Shown here: piece by piece, positions 1 to 7,600 of the stretch
How positions within the stretch are numbered: the stretch's first letter is position 1
Layout of the letters: the number at the start of each line of letters is the position of its first letter
From: JBEKZD01 sp050013395
GTDB taxonomy: Bacteria; Verrucomicrobiota; Verrucomicrobiia; Palsa-1439
Reading direction: 5' to 3'
DNA length: 37,915 bases
NCBI GenBank assembly: GCA_050013395.1
Contig: JBEKFI010000049.1
Location: 1-37,915 of the forward strand
The notes under the pieces: model-generated
Told to the model about the DNA's origin: nothing
What the model saw: only the letters and a program-made list of their open reading frames with translations
The model's database searches: none
Translations under genes and position numbers: made by a program

Positions 1-921
1 ATCCTCTCGCGCATGACCGCCGAAGGAAAAGATTTTGACGAAGTGCTGGCCGAGGCGCAAAAACTGGGCTACGCCGAAGCTGATCCGTCGCTGGACGTCG
101 ACGGCGGCGATTCGGCCCACAAGGCGACCATCCTCGCGTCGCTGGCGCACGGTTTCTGGACGGGTTTTGAAAACACCTACGTCGAGGGAATCCGCCACGT
201 CACCCAGTACGACATTGAGATCGCCCGTGAGCTTGGTTACGTGGTCAAGCTGCTGGCGATCATCAAAGCTGAAACGAATGTGGGAGGGACCTCAGTGTCC
301 CGACCTAGTCGCGGCGCTGAGGCCGCTCCCACATTGTCGCCAGCCGTCGAAGTCCGCGTGCATCCGACGTTGATCCCACGCAATCACGTCCTCGCGAGCG
401 TCAGCGGCGTGTTCAACGGCGTGGTCGTGCGTGGCGATGTCGTCGGTGATACGATGTTCTACGGCCGCGGCGCCGGCGCGGATGCGACATCGAGCGCAGT
501 AATTGCTGATCTGGCCGATGCGGCGCTCAATCTGAAGTTCGGAAGCATTCAGCGCGTGCCGGCGTTTGTCTCGCACAGACTGCACGCGCGCTTGCGAACC
601 ATTGATGATGTCGAATCGCGCTACTATCTGCGGCTCACCGTCGAGGATCGCTCGGGCGTCATCGCCAAGGTCTCGAAGGTGCTGGGCGATACCGACATCA
701 GCATTGCATCCGTGCTGCAGCGTGAAGCGCCGGACCCAAAGCCCGGCCAGCCCCGCTCGGAGCGGGGCCAGCCGCCGAGTCCCGCCGCGGGCGGGATTCC
801 GCTCATCTTCATGCTGCACACAGCGAAAGACCGCGCCGTGCGCGACGCGGTGGCTGAGATCGACCGATTGCCCGTCGTGAAAGACAAGACCGTTGTGATT
901 AGAGTGGAGAGTTTTGATTAG
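1..921 (+). CDS. hom: Homoserine dehydrogenase, C-terminal part (cut by window start)
   Basis: Reduces aspartate semialdehyde to homoserine with NAD(P)H, the branch to threonine and methionine, in the cytoplasm. The frame is open from base 1, so the first ATG (base 13) is not the real start. About 306 codons are visible and the N-terminal Rossmann domain lies outside. The catalytic-domain signature is clear: GYAEADP, then DVDGGDSAHK at residues 32-41, with the conserved acidic residues and Lys41. A C-terminal ACT domain (about 208-306) begins YYLRLTVEDRSGVIAK and would bind a regulatory amino acid. Two stretches look foreign to the family: about residues 93-112, and about 243-264 inside the ACT domain. 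Both coincide with palindromic DNA (280-332 and 751-795) and read through in frame. Aspartate kinase lies downstream on the same strand, separated by a GxxExxY gene. Identification is secure. Confidence 0.95.
   Translation: MLSRMTAEGKDFDEVLAEAQKLGYAEADPSLDVDGGDSAHKATILASLAHGFWTGFENTYVEGIRHVTQYDIEIARELGYVVKLLAIIKAETNVGGTSVSRPSRGAEAAPTLSPAVEVRVHPTLIPRNHVLASVSGVFNGVVVRGDVVGDTMFYGRGAGADATSSAVIADLADAALNLKFGSIQRVPAFVSHRLHARLRTIDDVESRYYLRLTVEDRSGVIAKVSKVLGDTDISIASVLQREAPDPKPGQPRSERGQPPSPAAGGIPLIFMLHTAKDRAVRDAVAEIDRLPVVKDKTVVIRVESFD
280..332. repeat. In-frame palindromic insertion in hom (unit 1)
   Basis: The outer arms GTGGGAG (280-286) and CTCCCAC (326-332) are perfect complements. Inside are two smaller hairpins, GGAC/GTCC (287-290/297-300) and one with GCGGC/GCCGC arms. 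The encoded residues (GGTSVSRPSRGAEAAPT) interrupt the catalytic domain at a point where homoserine dehydrogenases normally have no such segment. The same GTGGGAG...CTCCCAC ends occur inside the squalene synthase gene at 14704-14737, so this is a dispersed element. Confidence 0.7.
751..795. repeat. In-frame palindromic insertion in hom (unit 2)
   Basis: Two GC-rich hairpins lie next to each other: CCCCGCT/AGCGGGG (751-757/761-767) and CCCGCC/GGCGGG (781-786/790-795). They encode a Pro/Gly/Arg-rich stretch between the ACT-domain segments ISIASVLQREA and GIPLIFMLHTA, which are usually only a few residues apart. It is probably a surface loop extension. Confidence 0.6.
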
Positions 922-938
922 ACCACAAATGGACGCGA
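922..938. repeat. Left copy of inverted repeat flanking the GxxExxY gene
   Basis: ACCACAAATGGACGCGA matches the reverse complement of bases 1326-1342 (ACCGCGAATGGACGCTA) at 14 of 17 positions. The motif resembles an AATGGACRC-type dispersed repeat that recurs in gaps of this window (22997-23020, 24510-24540). Confidence 0.55.
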
Positions 939-1328
939 GTGCACACGAATCAAACGACAGTTCTTCATAAAGAACTGTCGTTTGAGATCGTCGGGGCGGC
1001 AATGGAAGTACTGAACGCGTTGGGACATGGATTGAATGAGAAGGTTTACGAAAATGCGCTCGTGGCGGAGCTGAAATCGCGAGGCATCAAGGTTGATCAG
1101 CAGAGGCGATTCAGAGTGGTGTACAAGAACGTGGTGGTTGGAGAATACATTTCTGACCTGCTTGTCGATGACAAAGTGATCGTGGACACAAAAGTAATCG
1201 ATGCAGTTTCGGACGCCGGGATTGGACAAGTGATGAATTATTTACCGATTGCCAAGTTGGAGCTTGGGATTATCTTGAATTTTCGGCGTCCGAAACTTGA
1301 ATCGCGGAGAGTCGTCCTCTCCGATTAG
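939..1328 (+). CDS. GxxExxY family protein
   Basis: A 129-aa protein of the GxxExxY family, found in many copies in some environmental bacteria. Family members have been proposed to have a PD-(D/E)XK nuclease-like fold, but the function is unknown. The family signature appears as GHGLNEKVYENAL, followed by AELKSRGIKVDQQ, a GEYISDLLVDDKVIVDTK stretch with the acidic/Lys pattern, and GQVMNYLPIAKLELGIILNF. The start shown is a GTG. The next in-frame ATG is about 20 codons downstream (AAMEV), so the start is uncertain. The first codons are overlaid by a 16-bp hairpin (950-985). The gene sits between hom and lysC without an obvious role in that pathway, and similar 17-bp sequences in inverted orientation bound it, which suggests an inserted cassette. 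Confidence 0.85.
   Translation: MHTNQTTVLHKELSFEIVGAAMEVLNALGHGLNEKVYENALVAELKSRGIKVDQQRRFRVVYKNVVVGEYISDLLVDDKVIVDTKVIDAVSDAGIGQVMNYLPIAKLELGIILNFRRPKLESRRVVLSD
950..985. repeat. 16-bp perfect hairpin at the start of the GxxExxY gene
   Basis: Arms 950-965 (core CAAACGACAGTTCTT) and 970-985 are perfectly complementary, with a CATA loop. The hairpin covers roughly codons 4-16 of the annotated frame. It could mask translation initiation from the GTG or be a remnant of an insertion end. Confidence 0.75.
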
Positions 1329-1342
1329 CGTCCATTCGCGGT
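1326..1342. repeat. Right copy of inverted repeat flanking the GxxExxY gene
   Basis: TAGCGTCCATTCGCGGT is the inverted partner of 922-938 and begins exactly at the stop codon of the GxxExxY gene. The pair therefore encloses the gene with almost no extra DNA. Confidence 0.55.
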
Positions 1343-1363
1343 TAGAATTGGGACTTTATCGTT

Positions 1364-2581
1364 ATGGCGGTCATTGTCCAAAAATACGGCGGGACATCAG
1401 TCGGCAATCCCGAGCGGATCAAAAATGTCGCGCGCCGCGTGTTGGCGACGCAACAGGAAGGCAACAGGGTCGTGGTCGTCGTCTCCGCCATGAGCGGCGT
1501 GACCGACTCGCTCATCAAGCTGGCCAAGGAGGTCCATCCCGAGCCCAACGAGCGCGAGATGGATGTGTTGCTGGCCACGGGCGAGCAGACGACCATCGCG
1601 CTGTTGGCGATGGCGCTGCACGCTTTAGGCGCAAAGGCCGTGTCGTTGACCGGCGCGCAAGCGGGCATCGTCACCGATAGCCTCCACACCAAAGCGAAGA
1701 TTGCGAACATCACACCGAAGCGCGTCCACGAATTGCTCAATGAAGGCAACATCGTCATCATCGCCGGCTTCCAGGGCACCACGCCCGAAGGCCACATTAC
1801 CACGCTTGGGCGTGGCGGCAGTGATCTCAGCGCCATCGCGATCGCCGCTGCGGCAAAGGCCGATGTCTGCCAGATTTACACCGACGTGGACGGCGTTTAC
1901 ACCGCCGACCCGCGCGTCGTGCTCAACGCCCGCAAGCTGGAAGAAATCAGTTACGACGAGATGCTCGAACTCGCCGCGCTCGGCTCGAAAGTCATGCAGG
2001 CGCGCTCGGTCGAGTTCGCCAAGAAATTCGGCGTCGTGTTTGAAGTCCGCAGCAGTTTTAACGACAACCCGGGGACAATCGTGAAAGAAGAAACCGCAAG
2101 AATGGAAGACGTGGTCATCCGCGGCGTCGCGGTTGACAAGAACCAGGCCAAAGTGACTATACGCGAAGTGCCTGATCAGCCAGGTGTGGCCGCGCAGATC
2201 TTCAGGGCTGTTGCCGATGCGAATATTAACATCGATGTCATCATACAAAACATAAGCGCTCACGGTTGGACCGACATCTCTTTCACTGTGCCTGCGAATG
2301 AATCAGACCGCGCCACCAAAGCTCTGGCTCCTGTCCTCAATAAAATCGCGGGTGTCCAGCAGACACCTCAAGCTCAACCCGTTGCCAAGCTCTCGGTCGT
2401 CGGCATCGGCATGCGCTCGCATCCCGGCGTCGCCGCGAAGATTTTCGAGACGCTGGCCGCCAACGGCATCAACATCGGCATGATCTCCACCAGTGAAATT
2501 AAAATTTCGGTGATCATCGCCCTCAAGGACGCCGACAAAGCCGCCCGCGCCGTCCACGACGCCTTTGGATTGGGCAAGTAG
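1364..2581 (+). CDS. lysC: Aspartate kinase
   Basis: Phosphorylates aspartate with ATP, the first step to lysine, threonine and methionine. The 405-aa length is typical of the single-function enzyme. The kinase domain opens with KYGGTSVG at residues 7-14 and includes the substrate/ATP loop TTLGRGGSDLSAIAIA. Two C-terminal ACT domains follow, beginning about residue 248 (VVIRGVAVDKNQAKVTI) and about 343 (KLSVVGIGMRSHPGVA), and would mediate feedback inhibition by lysine and/or threonine. The ATG start gives the normal N-terminus. There is no strong Shine-Dalgarno before it (GGGAC at best). Homoserine dehydrogenase lies upstream, so the two probably formed one unit before the GxxExxY cassette. 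A repeat cluster follows the stop codon. Confidence 0.97.
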   Translation: MAVIVQKYGGTSVGNPERIKNVARRVLATQQEGNRVVVVVSAMSGVTDSLIKLAKEVHPEPNEREMDVLLATGEQTTIALLAMALHALGAKAVSLTGAQAGIVTDSLHTKAKIANITPKRVHELLNEGNIVIIAGFQGTTPEGHITTLGRGGSDLSAIAIAAAAKADVCQIYTDVDGVYTADPRVVLNARKLEEISYDEMLELAALGSKVMQARSVEFAKKFGVVFEVRSSFNDNPGTIVKEETARMEDVVIRGVAVDKNQAKVTIREVPDQPGVAAQIFRAVADANINIDVIIQNISAHGWTDISFTVPANESDRATKALAPVLNKIAGVQQTPQAQPVAKLSVVGIGMRSHPGVAAKIFETLAANGINIGMISTSEIKISVIIALKDADKAARAVHDAFGLGK

Positions 2582-2618
2582 CCACAGATTCACACGGATT
2601 TGTCTCGGATGCAACAGC

Positions 2619-2695
2619 GGGCTGGGGCTTGCCACGTTCCACGTGGCCAGCCTGCTACCAACGTCTGTTGGCAGGGCGCGGTCGCCGACCGCGCC
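2619..2695. repeat. Cluster of three palindromes between lysC and a protease gene
   Basis: Perfect small hairpins follow one another: GCCACGT/ACGTGGC (2631-2637/2641-2647) inside GGCTGG/CCAGCC, then CCAAC/GTTGG (2658-2671), then GGCGCGGTC/GACCGCGCC (2675-2683/2687-2695). They lie between the converging ends of lysC and the protease gene. There is no T-run, so a REP-like repeat is more likely than an intrinsic terminator. Confidence 0.6.
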
Positions 2696-2706
2696 GCGCT
2701 GACCAT

Positions 2707-4416
2707 CTACGGCACAAGGCGGACGCGGTAGAAGCGGGAGGGCGCGTTGGTCGCGCCGCCGACGTCGAGGTAGTTGGTGAGCACGTCGCTGGCACCGGGA
2801 ATGATGAAGAGCGGGCTAAGGTCGCTGAAGTTATTGGTGTAGCCAACCGCCGTTCCGTTTGTGACCTGCACAACGTTCGTCTGGCCACCGCTTGTCAGCC
2901 AAGTGATGCGCACGTCGTTGGATTCCAGCGCAATCGCTGTCACGTGCAGGTATGCGGTCGAGGTAAATGCTTTGATGCAAACGTTGCAGGTGGAATTCCA
3001 AGTCGTTGCATCTGTCCACGAGGTGCCGTTACTGCTTAAATAACTTTGTTTTGGCGCGGCCGTCGCACCGCTACTGTATCCTGGCCAGACGAGATCAATC
3101 GGGATTGGCCAAGTATAACCCGGTGTCGTGAACTTCACCACAACCGAGAACTTTTGGCTCGCGGTGAGGTTGACAGGAGTAGGCAAGGCAATCGTGTGGT
3201 AACCGGGTTGGGCGATGGTTCCACTGGTGCTGCTTGCCAAGCCGCCGCTGGTTGGACCGGATGTGGCGTTCGTATACACATAAATCTGGTAGGTGGAATT
3301 CACCACGGGCGTGTAGAAACTCACCGCGCGGAGTTGTTCTTTGCCGACGGCGGTGAAGATGTTCGCGCCCCAAGCGGGCGTGAGGCCATACCCGTACGAC
3401 TCGACCCACCCTAACGGATCGTACTGGTAGATGCGCGAGTATTTGGTTGTGGAATCGGGACTCACGAACACCGCGTTCTCAACCCTGCCAACCTTGGTGT
3501 CGTAGTACGACATGTAGAAGTAGCCACTCTGGCCCCACGCGGTGCCCCAACTGTTCCGGATGATGAAGGCGCCATTGCCCGCTGGAACCGTGCTGAAATT
3601 GCTGGCGGGAAAGTTGTCATCCCAGCCGACAATGGCAATGGCATGGTCGGTGGCGGCGGTGCCGTTGTAATAGTAAGCGTATGTGCTGGCATTGTAGTAG
3701 GCGTCCGAATACGGCGGCAGATACCCAGCTCCGCCCGTGACCAGGATGGCGGTGTACACCGCGCCGTAGGTCATCACGGCTTGCTTGATGGTGTTGTTGT
3801 CCGTCGCGCTGGTGCGCACTGGAAGAAACAAAACCTCCTGAACGTGTTTTCGGGGAGCGACGCCGGACACGGTCGTGCAGCCGGTCCAGGTCTCGGGGTC
3901 ATCCGACTGACTGACCGGGCCGCTCCAGCGCGCCATGTAGGCGGCGGACATGTAACTGTTGCCACCGTTGCAACAGCCGGGATCGAATCCACTGGAGACA
4001 TTGAGATTGTTCTCCGAAAAATCCCAAGTCTCGTTGGTCAACAGACAGGATTCCAGCGAGGAGTAGGTGGCAAAGGCCCAGCAATCACCGCAGCCGTCTT
4101 GGTCCCGAATTGGCGTCAGCTTGCCCAGGGTTCGCAGGTCGTAAGAAGACGGCAGTGTTAAAGGGCCGGCCACCAGCGAGGGCACGGCGCCACTGGGCGC
4201 GGGCAATTGCATGGGCGGCGGGATGTACCCGCGCGGCAATTCATTTTGCTGAAGGGCAACCACCCCTTGTTGGCGTTTGGCAAGATACTCTTCAAAGGCC
4301 GGGTTAACCGGCGCAAGTTCTGGAAGCCCTGCCGAAAAGCCGGCAACCGGAAAAACAACCAGACTGAGAGTCACTACAAAACCAAGGTAGGACTTCAGAA
4401 AATTTCTCGTTTTCAT
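2707..4416 (-). CDS. Secreted papain-like (C1A) cysteine protease
   Basis: A 569-aa exported protease. I chose the ATG at 4416 because it is preceded by GGGAAG and gives a signal peptide (MKTRNFLKSYLGFVVTLSLV...); the frame is open 24 codons further upstream. The mature part carries a C1A peptidase domain. The nucleophile is Cys112 in IRDQDGCGDCWAF, with the oxyanion Gln before it. His258 is in TDHAIAIVGWDDN, and Asn288 is in IIRNSWGTAWG. After the protease comes a beta-sandwich region (LRAVSFYTP... IYVYTN) like the lectin-like domain found after bacterial C1A peptidases. The last 80 or so residues are the module ending ATNAPSRFYRVRLVP, shared with the next two genes. A promoter-like sequence lies at 4539-4567. 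Role inferred: extracellular protein degradation. Confidence 0.9.
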   Translation of the reverse strand: MKTRNFLKSYLGFVVTLSLVVFPVAGFSAGLPELAPVNPAFEEYLAKRQQGVVALQQNELPRGYIPPPMQLPAPSGAVPSLVAGPLTLPSSYDLRTLGKLTPIRDQDGCGDCWAFATYSSLESCLLTNETWDFSENNLNVSSGFDPGCCNGGNSYMSAAYMARWSGPVSQSDDPETWTGCTTVSGVAPRKHVQEVLFLPVRTSATDNNTIKQAVMTYGAVYTAILVTGGAGYLPPYSDAYYNASTYAYYYNGTAATDHAIAIVGWDDNFPASNFSTVPAGNGAFIIRNSWGTAWGQSGYFYMSYYDTKVGRVENAVFVSPDSTTKYSRIYQYDPLGWVESYGYGLTPAWGANIFTAVGKEQLRAVSFYTPVVNSTYQIYVYTNATSGPTSGGLASSTSGTIAQPGYHTIALPTPVNLTASQKFSVVVKFTTPGYTWPIPIDLVWPGYSSGATAAPKQSYLSSNGTSWTDATTWNSTCNVCIKAFTSTAYLHVTAIALESNDVRITWLTSGGQTNVVQVTNGTAVGYTNNFSDLSPLFIIPGASDVLTNYLDVGGATNAPSRFYRVRLVP

Positions 4417-4538
4417 TTGTCTTCCCACAAAGTGATCGTCGTCAGAACCCCACGGGGCCCTGACGACGCCCGCTGCGTTTTCCGACAAGTTTCTCCTTCT
4501 GCGGCTGCGTACCTCTTGGCTTTCTCCAAGTGGGATTT

Positions 4539-4567
4539 AGTATACTAGAAGACAGAACATCGCGCAA
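4539..4567 (-). promoter_or_regulatory. Probable sigma70-type promoter of the first protease
   Basis: On the minus strand TTGCGC (4562-4567) is followed after 17 bases by TATACT (4539-4544), about 125 bases before the chosen ATG. The adjacent protease gene has TTGCGT-N17-CATACT at a similar place. Confidence 0.45.
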
Positions 4568-4581
4568 CGCCGGGATTAGCG

Positions 4582-4689
4582 TTTTGCTGTCGAATTCTAG
4601 CGTGGCAGATTTGGGTTTTGTGAGGGCGGATGAGAAGGATGCAGGGGCAATACACCTTGGCTAGCAGTGCAGGGCGCCGCGCTGATCAT
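4582..4689. repeat. 108-bp 3' flank repeated behind two protease genes (copy 1)
   Basis: These 108 non-coding bases after the stop codon of the subtilisin-like gene match bases 8793-8900, after the stop of the second papain-like gene, without visible length difference (for example GTGAGGGCGGATG and AAGGATGCAGGGG are shared). The similarity continues into the coding C-terminal modules. The duplicated block is therefore a gene end plus its downstream DNA. Confidence 0.75.
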
Positions 4690-7600
4690 CTACGGCACAA
4701 GGCGGACGCGGTAGAATCGGGAGGGCGCGTTGGTCGCGCCGCCCACATCCACATAGTTGGTGGTGGTGTCACCGGTGCCGCTGACGATGATCAGCCCGCT
4801 GATGTCCACATAGTTGGTGTCGTAATTGCCGTTCGCATCGCCGGCGGCAGCTTGCACCGCGTTGGTCCGGCCTCCTGCCGTCGTCCATGCGACGCGCACA
4901 TCGTCGCCTTCCTGCGTGACGCCGATGATGCGCAACGTCGAGGCGCTGTTGGTCGGATTCGTGCCCGCAAGCCATTCCTGCAAGTTGTTCAGGCCATCGC
5001 CGTCAGGATCATCGTTGGGGCCGCTGCCCGGCGCGTTCACTGATCCGAAATATTGGATCTGCCAGACATCCGGCAACCCATCGCCATTACCGTCGAACGA
5101 ACCCGTGGCGTAAATGACGCGAACGACATCCGTAGCGATGTTCGCCGGCGCGGCGTTGTCGCCTGCAAGCACCGTGAGCGTGTTGGTGCCCTCAGCCAAA
5201 CCGCTGACCTCGGCCGCCCAATTGCTGTAGCCATTGGCACTCGAAGCTGCGATGCCATGAACGTCGACCCCGGCAACGCCAGAGGCATCGGCACTCGTAC
5301 CCGCAACAGTGATGGTCGAATTGGTCGTATAAGAATTGTTGGCTGGCGACGTGATGGTCAACGTAGGCGCGTTGCTATCCTGAATCGAACTGCCCTCTGC
5401 AGCAACGCGGTAGAAGCGACAGGTCGCGTTTGTGGCCGCACCTTTGTCGAGGTAGTTCGTGACAACATCCCCCACGCCAGCGATCACGATGTTGGGACTG
5501 ATGTTAAAAAAGACGCCCAACAGGCTGCCGGTTGCCTGTAGCACATTCGTGCGACCGCCTGCCGTGGCCCAAGTCACTCGCACGTCATCGCCTTCCTGCG
5601 CGATGCCAATGATCCGAAACGCCGACGCGCTGTTGGTCGGATCCGTGCCCACTAGGAACTCCGCCAGGTTGTTCTGGCCGTCACCATCCGGGTCAGCAAT
5701 TTCTGCCGCCTGCGAGCAGTTAGCGCAGCCGAAGTAATTCAACTGCCACTGCTGCCACGGCGACGGCGGCTCGGTGATTGTCATGCTGACGGCTGCCGGT
5801 GCGCTGTTGGTCATGCCGTCGTTCACGACGAATGTGAAGCTATCTGAGCCGCTGTAGTTGTTCGCGGGCGTGTACGTAATTGCTCCGGTGGACGGATTGA
5901 AGTTGGACAACGTGCCGTGGGCCGGCAGGCTGTTCGTGCCGAAGCTGATGGGGTCGCCATCGGGGTCGCTGCCGGTCAGCACAAGATTGGTGGCGGTGTT
6001 GACGCTGATGGTGATGGTCTGGTTGCTGGCGACGGGCGCGTTGTTGAAGACGGAGCAGACGTACTGCTGTTGATGGGAGATGATGCGCAGGCCCCAGCAG
6101 TAGAGCGTGCCGGTATCGAGCAAGTAGCTGTCCGTCACCCGCAGCCGCCAGGTGCCGTTGACCGGTTTGCTGTCGAGGTTGGTCAGGACTCCTTCAGGAC
6201 GAAACGACCCAGCAAAGGGTGCGCTGCCGGCGCTGATGGGGTTGGCAGCTTCATCGTCGAACGTCGTGCGGACTTCGCCCGCGCCGCAGGTGCCAGTGCC
6301 GAAGTTGTCGCCACTACCGCCCCGCCCCTCGGCCAGAACGACCTCGGTGCTGTCGGGGTGTTGAATGGCAATGGTCAGGTCGCCGTCATAGGTGTGATTG
6401 AGTCGCACCGTAACGTTCACGTCGTCAATGACGCCGGTGGTGGCGATGCTGTTGGTGGAGTAGATAGTGGTGACGTCAGGAATCGTTTTGGGAACGTTGC
6501 TGCTGTCAAACGTGTTGGTCACGAACGCGCTGTTCTGGACCTGACCAACGACGTGGGTGAATGCGCCCGTGAACAATCGTCCGCCAGTCGCGAGGATGTT
6601 GGTGAACGTGATCGTCGTGCCGCAAGACACAGTCTTGGCGAGGCGGTACGTAAACGGCGTGATATTCGTGGAACTGCCGGCGACGGAAATGTCTGGATAC
6701 GCAGCGACAGGCTCGGTAACGGTAACACCGGCTGCGGCGGTGGAGAGGCTCGCGGTCACGTTGGTGGCCGCGGCTCCACCCACGTTGTTCCAGATGACGG
6801 TTTCCTGAATCGTCTCGCCCGGATCAAGGTAGCCATTCCCGTTGCCGCCACTGGCGTCGCCGAAACTCGCGCTGGTGAAGATCGCATTCGGGGCGCCGGG
6901 CACCGCTTGCAGGGCCTGCAACGCCATGACGATGCCCGCGCCCGAGTCGCGGTCCACGCCCGGCGCCTCAATATCGAGGGCGGTGTTGGTAAGCGCCGTG
7001 TGAATCTCGCTTGCGCTGAGAAAATTGTTATAGGATTCAAGTAACGCGGCAATCGCTGCGGCGTGGGGCGCGGCGGCGGAGGTGCCATAAAACGGGCCGA
7101 AGCCTGGTACGGAGGTCGTCACGCCATCGGCGGCGGCGATGTCCGGTTTTTGCAGGAGCGTTCCGCCGCTGGACAGGAAATTGCCGGGCGTGATCGGTGT
7201 GCCGTCCGGACTGTAAAAGATGCGCCGCGGACCGTCCGAGCTGAAGGTCTCGATGGGATTTGCCGCGCCGCCGGAGAATGGATTGGGGTACGACGTCAGA
7301 GCGGAGACCGCGGCCACGCAGAAGGCGGCGGCAGCGGCATTGTGCCCGTGCGTGTTGCCGGGCGTGTTGATCTGCAACCGGCCGCGAAAGGTGTCGACGT
7401 GCAGGAATCGCGCGTCGCCGGAATACTTCACGATCACGAGGCGATCGCCGACCAGACTGGTCGAGCCGGAATAAACGTACTCGATGGGATCCTGCGTGCC
7501 ATTCTGCCGCGTCGTCGAACTGAAGAGAACGCTCGTTCCTGTCGAATTCAACACGAACAGATCGTAATCATTCGTGGATGCGCCGAGCGGATCGGACCAG

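Noticed and set aside
2619..2695. Bidirectional terminator between lysC and the protease gene
   Set aside because: The stems are strong, but there is no T-run on either strand; repeat units explain them better.
5917..7044. About 375-codon plus-strand frame opposite the subtilisin-like gene
   Set aside because: Antisense to a well-supported gene; composition is Gly/Val/Asp-rich without motifs.
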